NCBI GenBank assembly: GCA_910586775.1
Contig: CAJUJN010000026.1
Coordinates: 1-54,289 of the forward strand
From: an uncultured Acetatifactor sp.
Lineage (GTDB): Bacteria; Bacillota; Clostridia; Lachnospirales; Lachnospiraceae
Direction of reading: 5' to 3'
DNA length: 54,289 bases
Part shown: piece after piece, positions 24,916 to 32,379 of the stretch
How positions within the stretch are numbered: position 1 is the first letter of the stretch
Layout of the letters: every line of letters starts with the position of its first letter
The notes under the pieces: model-generated
The model's input: only the letters and a program-made list of their open reading frames with translations
Told to the model about the DNA's origin: nothing
The model's database searches: none
Position numbers and translations under genes: made by a program

Positions 24916-25992
24916 CTATTGTCCCGCCTCTTTCGTAAACGGCTCCGCCGGCGCATTCATCTTCAGCTGTTCCTCCAGCCTTTTGCGTTTCTTCCTGCCA
25001 TACCTCCTGATAACCAGCACTATAACTGTGATAATCACACCCCAGATCACCAGATAAGGAATATGTACCAGGAACCAGATACCGAACTCCAACGTTCCGT
25101 GCCCTATACTCAGCAGGCTCTCCCCAAAGCCCTCGGATATCCGCTCCCAGACCGCAGGCTCCTCCACGGGCGTCAATTCCTTCACCTCGGAAATGCCAAT
25201 CTCCACCGTACTGTAATCAACCAGATTGTCAATGGTGCGCAGCTGTGATTCCATGCTTTCCAACTGGTAGCGCACTTCCGACAGGCGCTGCTCTATGGTG
25301 ATGATCTCCTCTATGGTCTCTGCCTTATCCAAAAATTCCAGCAGCCTGGACTGTTCCGTGCGGAGGGTATTCCGGCGGCTTTCCATATCCACATAAGACA
25401 ATGTCACATCTTCCACATTGTCATAGCGTCTGACAATATTGCCGATATCCGCCATCGTCTTCAGGAAACCGCTCAGCTTTTCACCGGGAATCCGTACCGT
25501 CAGATGGGCGCTGCGATTGGTGTTGTATCCGGAATAGCTGCTGCCGTTATAGGTATCCATGCTCTCCACATAACCGCCCAGCTCCTGGATCTGTGTCTCC
25601 AGGACGGACATCGTCTGCTCAAATTCCCTGGTCTCCACCTCCAGTTCCACAGTCCTGATCAGTTTTCGCCCTTCCAGCAGCCCTTTGTTATCCGTGCCTT
25701 TTCCGTAATCCGTGGAATCATAAGAGGTGTCCACCCCTGTCTCTTCCTCATAGAAACTGCCTCCCATACTGTAGGATTCGGCAGTCGTATTGATATCCGC
25801 CGTCTGTGCAAAACCCGCCCCATCCTTTGCGGCGCCGCAGCCTGTACACAGGGCTGCCGCAAATGCCAGCAAAACGGCGGTCACTCCTTTTCTGCTTATA
25901 ATTCTCCGCAGGCCTCCCTTCGCCGCATTTGCGCCGGAAATATTTCTGCCGGAAATTCTTCCATACAGCACTTTTCTTCCCTTTTCTCTCAT
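24916..25992 (-). CDS. DUF4349 membrane lipoprotein, 358 aa
   Basis: An N-terminal signal region ends in the lipobox LCTGCG near residue 50. After a Gly/Ser/acidic linker, the DUF4349 domain begins RKLIRTVELEVETREFEQTM. It includes QIQELGGYVESMDTYNG and LTVRIPGEKLSGFLKTMADI, followed by a coiled-coil stretch EEIITIEQRLSEVRYQLESM. The hydrophobic segment VIWGVIITVIVLVIRRYG near residue 320 is a membrane anchor, with a basic cytoplasmic tail. DUF4349 proteins are surface proteins of unknown function, common in Firmicutes. The ATG at 25992 has GGAGG 7 nt upstream. It lies just upstream of era in the same direction. Confidence 0.85.
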   Translation of the reverse strand: MREKGRKVLYGRISGRNISGANAAKGGLRRIISRKGVTAVLLAFAAALCTGCGAAKDGAGFAQTADINTTAESYSMGGSFYEEETGVDTSYDSTDYGKGTDNKGLLEGRKLIRTVELEVETREFEQTMSVLETQIQELGGYVESMDTYNGSSYSGYNTNRSAHLTVRIPGEKLSGFLKTMADIGNIVRRYDNVEDVTLSYVDMESRRNTLRTEQSRLLEFLDKAETIEEIITIEQRLSEVRYQLESMESQLRTIDNLVDYSTVEIGISEVKELTPVEEPAVWERISEGFGESLLSIGHGTLEFGIWFLVHIPYLVIWGVIITVIVLVIRRYGRKKRKRLEEQLKMNAPAEPFTKEAGQ

Positions 25993-26136
25993 CTCATTTC
26001 CTCCCTTTTCCCATTTTTTATTTCTTCCCTGCCACGGGCAAAGGCCCCACGTGCAAACTCTGGAAATCTGCTACAGACAATTTTCTCGGACATATTTCCA
26101 GACTTTCATCAAATTTCCGGGTCTTTCCTAAACAGC

Positions 26137-26256
26137 CCAGGCAGTTAATTTCCGCTTCTCCCAAAAGCAATACAGTCCAGACACTTAGTTTCCGCCGCTC
26201 CTAAATGCAATACGGCTCAGGCACTTCCTTCCCTCCGCCCTTAAAAGCAATACGGT
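26137..26256. repeat. Three degenerate 40-bp tandem repeats in an intergenic gap
   Basis: Consecutive 40-bp units start at 26137, 26177 and 26217. Each begins CCAG or TCAG, carries a CTCC/GCCC-rich middle and ends with AA(A/T)GCAATAC(A/G)G(T/C). No spacer separates them, so this is not a CRISPR array. The surrounding gap 25993-26451 has no other feature apart from a short palindrome CGTTTATATAAACG near 26430. Confidence 0.7.
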
Positions 26257-26451
26257 CCAGCTTCCGGCTGCCTGCGACTCAAAACAGAAACCCGTCTCTG
26301 GCCAGTTCCTGTCTGCAAGTCCGGCAATACCGTAACGCTGAACCGTAATATCAACTCAATAGAAACCCGATAAACGGCGGATTCATTCCGAGCACAGTTA
26401 CCTCACTCAGCAACTGCATACAGGAACCGTCGTTTATATAAACGAAAAATC

Positions 26452-29367
26452 CTAGAAAAGGTTCTCAATCTTCATAAATTTATCGGCTTCCGCCTTAATT
26501 TTCTGCTCATCGCCTACCACACAGAGACAGTCATCCTCCATAAAAGCCCGAATATAGGCACCCAGACTGCGGATATCCTCCGGTGTGACATCCATGACCT
26601 CATCTCTCTCCTTCTGAATCATATCCTGAGTGATGCCTCTGAGATATGCCTCTCTGGAACGGCGGCCCTTGCCTGCTGCCGTCAGCGGCATATCCAGCTG
26701 GCTGAAGGTTCCGATGATATACTGCGTCATGGTCCGCTCACCGGCGTCATAATTTTCTATAAAATCTGCCGCATTTTCGTACACTTCAATGGTCTGTCCC
26801 AGGTTCGGGTCACGATAGGATACAAAATAGCAGTCACCGGTCCTGCCGAAACCGCACATACAGCCATATGCACCGCCCTTGACACGGATATTAGTCCACA
26901 GATACTCATAACCCATCATCACGCTCAGAACCTTCAGCGCCCCCTTGTAGGGAAGTCCCTTCTTCAGGAAATTCCCGGCACGGCATACATACTGTACCTG
27001 TCCCGGCGTCATGAAGCCCTCGTTCTTTCTGGATATCTCCGGAACATATTTTTCCTTCTTTACTTCACAGGTATAGAGCTTCTCTTTCAGCTTCGCCACG
27101 GAAGCTTCCAGGCTTTCAAAGGCCTTATCGTCACCGGTAAAGTCAACCAAAAGATTTTCAGGACGGAAAATCATCCTGCACAGCGTCTCAAGCCGCTCTG
27201 TCAAAACTTCCTTTTTATCATCAAACTCTTTCTCCAGAGCCAGAGACAAACGATACTGGGTTATTCCGGCCAGTTCCTCATTACGGGCATTCCCTGCGTT
27301 CCCGTAGGAAAGCGCTCTTGAGATTGCCACACTGTGACCTGCCGCCAACATATATTCCTGGAGTCTGGAATTATTCTCCGCCAGGATTTCCCTCAGTCTC
27401 TTTGTATCCTTTATATTGCTGGTGAGAATCAACTCCTCCATCAGCTCCATCGCCCTGTCCAGATTATCATAAAGCGCCTTGGTGCTGATCTCCATCGCTA
27501 CCATATCCCGCTCCGAATCCTGTACATTGACATAATTGTTGCATACGACCGAAATATCTCCTGTAGCCAGATTGATCTCATTGCTCAACTCCGCATAAGA
27601 ATAGCGGGCCGTATCCACATGGCAGAATACATTCTGAAGGATTCCGATGTAAGGGAAATATTCCGCCGGCACATCCTTTATTTTGAAAATCAGCCGCAGA
27701 TATCCGATACCGTTGGTAAACACATTGTGATACAGAGCAGGAATTCCCGCCAGCGTCCGCTCTTCATTATGAAGCGGTGCCGCCTCTCTCTTCATATCAC
27801 CCCGGGTGAGAAGGGGAATTCTCGCCAAATCCTCCGGCGTGTCCTCATTCTCCCTGAAAGCATCCAGAGCTTCCATTGTTTTGTGTATCTGCGTCACTTC
27901 CGCTTCCGACAGCCGTGCCTTTTTTTCCGCAAGGGCAGCTCTCAGCGACTCCTCCTCTGCCTTTGCCAGTCCTTCCTTCGGCTGCAGAATGACCATTGCC
28001 GCATGCGTGTTGTCCAACAGGTACTTCTTCACCAGTTCCTCGAAATACCCTTCGCTCACTTTCCCACGCAGCTTTGCATAGGTTTCATTGGCCTCTATAT
28101 GGATGAAGGGCTTATTATCATCATACATCCAGCTGCTCAAAACGCTCAGCCCGTACATCAGCCCCTTGGGGAAGCTTCCGAAATCCGCCTCTCTGTACTT
28201 GAATTCATAGTGATTGATAGCCGCCAGAAGCGCTTTTTTGTCAAAACCGTCTTTGACGATTCCTTCAAGCACCTCTCTGATGGTGTCTCTAAATTCCGCT
28301 TCCCTGTCCACGGAAGTCCCCTTTGCCACCACGCTGAAGCAGGGCTGCTTCAGGTCGTTATCGTACATACTGTATACATCCTTGCCGATTCCCTTGTCGA
28401 TCAACGCCTTCTTCAGCGGCGCGCCGGGAACCGTACACAGTACATAATCAAGAATCTGGAAAGACACACAGAGCTCCCTGTCAAGGGTATCGCCCACGGC
28501 CAGATTCCATGCAAGATAGGTATTCTCATCTGCATTCTCGCCCTCACTGACAGGGAATTCCCTCACTCTCCGCACAGGCGCATCAAAAGCCGGCTCAGAA
28601 GTCACCTCGGAATCCACCTCCAGTGCATCATAGGCAGACAGATAATGCTCGTCAATGAAAGCCAGCTTCTCCGCCATATCCATATTGCCATAGAGATAAA
28701 TATAGCTGTTGGACGGATGATAATAGGTCCTGTGGAAATCCAGGAACTGCTCATAGGTCAGTTCAGGGATCACCTTCGGGTCACCTCCCGATTCACAGCC
28801 GTAAGTGGTGTGGGGATAGAGCGCTGTGGTAATCTCCCGAAACAATACGGAATCCGGTGAGGAGAACGCACCTTTCATCTCATTATATACTACGCCATTG
28901 TAGGACAATTCGCCGTTTTCATCCAGTTCGTAATGCCATCCCTCCTGGCGGAAAACAGCCTCGTTTTTATAGATATTCGGATAAAATACCGCATCCAGAT
29001 ACACATGCATCAGATTCTGGAAATCCTTGTCGTTGTAGCTTGCCACCGGATACACTGTGTGGTCCGGATAAGTTACGGCATTCAGGAAGGTATTGAGAGA
29101 GCCCTTTGCCAGCTCAATGAAGGGATCCTTGATGGGAAACTCCTTTGAGCCGCAGAGCACGGAATGCTCCAGGATATGCGCCACACCTGTGGAATCCTTG
29201 GGTGTGGTGCGGAATCCGATATAAAATACCTTGTTGTCGTCGTCATTGGAAACCAGAGCCACCCTGGCACCGGTCTTTCTATGCCGGCACAGAATAGTCA
29301 TACTGTTGATATCCGCAATCTCCCGTTTCTCAATGACCTCATAGCTTGTCAGTTCTTCTACTTTCAT
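26452..29367 (-). CDS. M16C-family zinc metallopeptidase (presequence protease/insulinase-like), 971 aa
   Basis: Degrades short peptides in a closed chamber; related enzymes are mitochondrial PreP and bacterial M16C peptidases. The inverted zinc motif HxxEH is at residues 64-68 in GVAHILEHSVLCGSKEFPIK, with the downstream zinc glutamate region YNEMKGAFSSPDSVLF near 160. The first half (about 1-430) is catalytic. A hairpin linker region and a second, inactive M16 half follow (IPALYHNVFTNGIGYLRLIF, MMGYEYLWTNIRVKGGAYGC). Length fits M16C (about 970). There is no signal peptide, so it is cytoplasmic. The ATG at 29367 has GGAG 7 nt upstream. It is monocistronic, with a MITE-like structure just upstream of its start. 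Confidence 0.94.
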   Translation of the reverse strand: MKVEELTSYEVIEKREIADINSMTILCRHRKTGARVALVSNDDDNKVFYIGFRTTPKDSTGVAHILEHSVLCGSKEFPIKDPFIELAKGSLNTFLNAVTYPDHTVYPVASYNDKDFQNLMHVYLDAVFYPNIYKNEAVFRQEGWHYELDENGELSYNGVVYNEMKGAFSSPDSVLFREITTALYPHTTYGCESGGDPKVIPELTYEQFLDFHRTYYHPSNSYIYLYGNMDMAEKLAFIDEHYLSAYDALEVDSEVTSEPAFDAPVRRVREFPVSEGENADENTYLAWNLAVGDTLDRELCVSFQILDYVLCTVPGAPLKKALIDKGIGKDVYSMYDNDLKQPCFSVVAKGTSVDREAEFRDTIREVLEGIVKDGFDKKALLAAINHYEFKYREADFGSFPKGLMYGLSVLSSWMYDDNKPFIHIEANETYAKLRGKVSEGYFEELVKKYLLDNTHAAMVILQPKEGLAKAEEESLRAALAEKKARLSEAEVTQIHKTMEALDAFRENEDTPEDLARIPLLTRGDMKREAAPLHNEERTLAGIPALYHNVFTNGIGYLRLIFKIKDVPAEYFPYIGILQNVFCHVDTARYSYAELSNEINLATGDISVVCNNYVNVQDSERDMVAMEISTKALYDNLDRAMELMEELILTSNIKDTKRLREILAENNSRLQEYMLAAGHSVAISRALSYGNAGNARNEELAGITQYRLSLALEKEFDDKKEVLTERLETLCRMIFRPENLLVDFTGDDKAFESLEASVAKLKEKLYTCEVKKEKYVPEISRKNEGFMTPGQVQYVCRAGNFLKKGLPYKGALKVLSVMMGYEYLWTNIRVKGGAYGCMCGFGRTGDCYFVSYRDPNLGQTIEVYENAADFIENYDAGERTMTQYIIGTFSQLDMPLTAAGKGRRSREAYLRGITQDMIQKERDEVMDVTPEDIRSLGAYIRAFMEDDCLCVVGDEQKIKAEADKFMKIENLF

Positions 29368-29443
29368 TATGGTTCTCCTCTCATACTCTCCGTTTTATTT
29401 TCATATTCGTGAACATATATATTGTCACTGATATTTCATGACT

Positions 29444-29595
29444 ATTTTCCGTTAAATGACTATATACCAAGCTCAGCCGAATGCCTCTACGCTGTGCTGG
29501 TGAATATCCTGGCAATATTTTTACTGCACTGATACATCACCATAACGGAACCCGAACGGAACTGGCTGAGCATTGTATATAATCATTTTCCGTTA
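29444..29595. repeat. MITE-like element: ~25-bp inverted repeats flanked by an 11-bp direct repeat
   Basis: The left arm (29454-29478, AAATGACTATATACC then AAGCTCAGCC) and right arm (29564-29588) are inverted copies with about three mismatches. Identical ATTTTCCGTTA copies at 29444-29454 and 29585-29595 flank and partly overlap the arms. Inside, TGGTGAATATC and GATACATCACCA form a second imperfect inverted pair. The whole 150-bp unit fills the gap between the M16C gene and the next gene. It looks like a non-autonomous mobile element, or else a large transcribed hairpin. Confidence 0.55.
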
Positions 29596-29606
29596 TATAA
29601 CCGCTC

Positions 29607-30062
29607 CTACAGGGCAGTCAGGGCCAACTTGCTGACCGACAGTTCCTGTATGATATATCCCTGTCTCTCCTTCTCCCGGGGCGGTACACTGACCAGTTCC
29701 TCCACAGTAAGCTGTCTGGTCACATATCGCTTTTTTCCTGCAGTCCCTGTCCCTCCGGAGGCGCCTTTGGTCCCACGCCCCAGAAAAGGCTTCTTCTCCT
29801 CAAGCATAATTACCCGGACCCTCGCCTTCATCTGCCTGTAAATCTTCACCAGAAAGCTGTCCGGCGCCAGGTAATACAGGTGCGTCTCCAACGTATCCTC
29901 CAAATCCGCTTCCGGAAGGATATATTTCTGCATCACCAGCCGGAATTTAAACAGAATCTCTTCCTCCTCCAGAAATTCCCCGAAAGTATATTTGCAGCCC
30001 ACATAGATACGGGCAGTATCCTGTACGCTGTATTTATAATCTTCATAAACTGTCTTTTGCAT
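29607..30062 (-). CDS. Conserved hypothetical protein, 151 aa
   Basis: I do not recognise a domain. The N-terminal half is acidic and aromatic (YEDYKYSVQDTARIYVGCKY, FGEFLEEEEILFKFRLVMQK). It is followed by HLYYLAPDSFLVKIYRQMKA, a Gly/Thr linker (RGTKGASGGTGTAGKKRY) and a C-terminal strand-rich end. It overlaps the 3' end of the sigma-like gene by 20 nt in the same direction, so the two are almost certainly translated together and may act together. The ATG lies inside that gene, which explains the lack of a free ribosome site. Confidence 0.65.
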   Translation of the reverse strand: MQKTVYEDYKYSVQDTARIYVGCKYTFGEFLEEEEILFKFRLVMQKYILPEADLEDTLETHLYYLAPDSFLVKIYRQMKARVRVIMLEEKKPFLGRGTKGASGGTGTAGKKRYVTRQLTVEELVSVPPREKERQGYIIQELSVSKLALTAL

Positions 30063-30942
30063 ACGCTATATCCTCTATCTGGAACCCGCTCATCTGCATG
30101 GCATCCCGGATTGACTTCATGGACAGTCCTGACTCCCTGACAAGCTCCTCCGGCGTCACCTTCCGATGGAGCTCCTCTGCAAGCTCTCTGGCCCTGTCTG
30201 CCACTTTGTTCACCTTATCTGCTACTTTCCTGTCCTTCTTTTCCTGGTCGACATTCTCCTGAATCAGGGCTTCCATGGCATCCATAATGCCCCTGACCAG
30301 CATTCCCTCTACTTCATCGGGCTTCCCGGCGATATGCCCGGCCTCCCCCGAAGCTTGACCGTCTGCCGGATTCATTGCCGCTGCCGCTGTCGCTCCGCAG
30401 CTGTCAGTCAGCTTTCCCTCTCCCGGCAGGTTGTCTTCAATTGTCTTCTTTTCACTGCTTTCCAATCTTCCGGCTCCTGCCACAAGCATCTCCACGCCCG
30501 TCGCCAGGGCCACATTGCCCTCTCCGATCAGGTCCTCCAGAAGAATGCCCTGCCCCGAATAAAGCTTCGCGATATCCACCACATCCTTCAGATAGCTTTC
30601 CGTCAGGCGCTGCGCCGCCAACCTGTCCCCTGCCATGGTCGAAATAGTATGTGCCCGCTTCTCGCCGTCGCTGTATACAGGAAGCGTCTCCAGCCCGTCC
30701 AGATAATTCTGAAGATAGCTCCGCTCTTCCTCCGTCAGTCCGGCATCCGGGTCCGCAGGCTCCCCTATGCCGATGTTATGCTTTTCCAGATAGTCATATA
30801 CCATCTGAAGCTGAGCATCATTGAATTCCAGATCGGAGAATTCCTCTCTCACCTGCTCCTCACTGATGCTGTTTCCCTGCTCCCTGGCAATCCGACGGAT
30901 ACGCTGCAGGCTTTCTGCAAATGCCACTTCTCTGGATATCAT
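30043..30942 (-). CDS. Sigma-70-like protein lacking promoter-recognition regions, 299 aa
   Basis: The middle of the protein matches sigma-70 region 2.1-2.2, the core RNA-polymerase-binding helix: LTESYLKDVVDIAKLYSGQG then LLEDLIGEGNVALATGVEML. The C terminus matches the sigma region 3 helices: KVADRARELAEELHRKVTPEELVRESGLS, quoted here only by its ends (KVADRARELAEEL and VTPEELVRESGLSMKSI). There is no region 2.3-2.4 DNA-melting/-10 module; an 80-residue Ala/Gly-rich insert stands in its place. No region 4 follows. The start at 30942 (MISREVAFAE) has GGAGG 11 nt upstream. It may bind core polymerase without directing promoters, for example as an anti-sigma-like decoy. That role is inference. 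Confidence 0.7.
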   Translation of the reverse strand: MISREVAFAESLQRIRRIAREQGNSISEEQVREEFSDLEFNDAQLQMVYDYLEKHNIGIGEPADPDAGLTEEERSYLQNYLDGLETLPVYSDGEKRAHTISTMAGDRLAAQRLTESYLKDVVDIAKLYSGQGILLEDLIGEGNVALATGVEMLVAGAGRLESSEKKTIEDNLPGEGKLTDSCGATAAAAMNPADGQASGEAGHIAGKPDEVEGMLVRGIMDAMEALIQENVDQEKKDRKVADKVNKVADRARELAEELHRKVTPEELVRESGLSMKSIRDAMQMSGFQIEDIAYAKDSL

Positions 30943-31136
30943 TCCGCTATCGTCCTCCCTTGTCTTACAATTCCCGGGCCTGTCCCGTACTTCCCTGCAT
31001 CCGCAATGAACCACCCCTCAGCAGGCTGCGAGAACGCCGCTCCCGGCTTCTTCCTGAACGCTGCGGGCAGCGGAGTATCAGGCCCGTAAAAGAATAAACC
31101 GCCCTGTGCCCAAAGCAGCCACCGGATATCCGAACC

Positions 31137-31982
31137 TTACTTCACATGCGTATGCGTAAACAAATGCTGCTGACAGTATTCGTAATTCCCGTTACACTTG
31201 GAGCAGAAGCGGAATTCCAGGCCGGGGTCATCGTCCTCCGTCTGTCCGCAGATAGCGCATTTGTGCTTCGTCACCCGGGAATTGCGCCTGATATCCTGTT
31301 TGAATTCCGCCCTCCGCTTCATCTGCTTCGGCGACATATGGATATGGCTCCTGGACGTAAAGAAGAAAATCACAAAACTGAGCAGCGAGGATGCAATGGC
31401 AATCCTGGTCACAAGGCTTCCCGCAAACAGGAAATCATATACCAGCACCAACCCATACAGAATGCCCAGCCACTTTACTTTCACCGGGATAATGAACATC
31501 AGCAGCACCTGAACCTCCGGGAAGGTGGCGGCAAAAGCCAGGAATATGGACATATTAATGTAATAAGTGCTGAAATAAAGTGACGCAATCGTGGAAATAT
31601 AGCTCAGGTTCATGACGGGTCCGCCCACAAAATACTCGATGGCCAGCCATACGAAACTTCCCAGCACGGTAAAGAGCATACCGGACAGCAGATAGACGTT
31701 ATACCGGTAGGTTCCCCACGTACGTTCCAGGCTGGTGCCTATATTATAGTAAAACAACAGCATAATGATCGTAAACGGGTCAAGTGAAGACGGCGGTATA
31801 ATGATCCATGTAAATATCCTCCATATCTGCCCGTGCAGGATCGCATATGGATTCAGTGTCAGATACAAAAGGAAATCCGCATTGACCAACTCTATAAAGT
31901 AGCCCACTACATAACACAGGATCAGAATTAACGACAGATTGCTGATGGCATACTTTCCAAACCTTTTCTCAAATTTACTCAT
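31137..31982 (-). CDS. Rhomboid-like polytopic membrane protein with C-terminal zinc-binding tail, 281 aa
   Basis: Six or more membrane spans lie between residues 15 and 210 (LSLILILCYVVGYFIEL, IWRIFTWIIIPPSS, LYGLVLVYDFLFAG). The pattern resembles rhomboid/DUF1751 folds: the HGQIWRIFTWIIIPPS stretch and the ERTWGTYRYNVYLLSG segment are typical. The catalytic Gly-x-Ser and His of rhomboid proteases are not visible (the equivalent stretch reads SYISTIASLYFS), so it is probably a pseudoprotease. The cytoplasmic tail has a Cys/His cluster (KCAICGQTE, FCSKCNGNYEYCQQH) suited to one or two zinc ions. The ATG at 31982 has GGAG 8 nt upstream. Confidence 0.75.
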   Translation of the reverse strand: MSKFEKRFGKYAISNLSLILILCYVVGYFIELVNADFLLYLTLNPYAILHGQIWRIFTWIIIPPSSLDPFTIIMLLFYYNIGTSLERTWGTYRYNVYLLSGMLFTVLGSFVWLAIEYFVGGPVMNLSYISTIASLYFSTYYINMSIFLAFAATFPEVQVLLMFIIPVKVKWLGILYGLVLVYDFLFAGSLVTRIAIASSLLSFVIFFFTSRSHIHMSPKQMKRRAEFKQDIRRNSRVTKHKCAICGQTEDDDPGLEFRFCSKCNGNYEYCQQHLFTHTHVK

Positions 31983-32104
31983 CGCACCCACTCCTTCTTC
32001 TTTCTCCTAACATTTTATCATTCCCCATTCCATAAGTAAACCGGACTTTTCCTTTTTTAATATAAAAATCTTAATTTTAATAAATTTTTCACAGCTTTTG
32101 GTAT

Positions 32105-32133
32105 TTGCAATTTACCTTTTCATGTACTATAAT
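32105..32133 (+). promoter_or_regulatory. Sigma-A promoter of the dehydratase-activase gene
   Basis: TTGCAA (32105-32110), a 17-bp spacer and a consensus TATAAT (32128-32133). Transcription would start near 32140, giving a leader of about 240 nt before the start codon. Confidence 0.82.
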
Positions 32134-32139
32134 GTCTTA

Positions 32140-32379
32140 GAATGTCACGGAATGCCGACATGAAATTACACCTGCGTGTACAGGAGCGGGCTCACATACC
32201 CCCTGCGGGATGCCCGAAGTAAAAAGATGAAACCGGGCGGAAGTCTCTTCTTTTACAGAGAACGCCCGGTGAACCCTGTACTCTGAATTCAACTGTAAAT
32301 ATATTATGAGTGAGCACTCTGCAGCAAATACGGAAAATGACAGAGCGATATGCTCACGAATATAGGAAGGATGATTTGC
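32140..32379 (+). promoter_or_regulatory. Structured 240-nt leader of the dehydratase-activase mRNA
   Basis: Successive helices are visible. CGGGC/GCCCG pairs near 32193-32217. ACCGGGCG (32232-32239) pairs with CGCCCGGT (32263-32270), with an inner GTCTC/GAGA pair. A third stem-loop uses GTGAGCA/TGCTCAC and CTCTG/CAGAG (32303-32364) and ends directly at the ribosome site GGAAGG (32365-32370). The last stem could control ribosome access. I do not recognise a named riboswitch class. Confidence 0.5.

Noticed and set aside
26137..26256. CRISPR array
   Set aside because: The 40-bp units are directly adjacent without spacers and have drifted; no cas genes are near.
27334..28860. 508-codon plus-strand frame opposite the M16C peptidase
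   Set aside because: Antisense shadow; the His/Arg/Leu/Gln-rich composition is the usual mirror of a coding strand.
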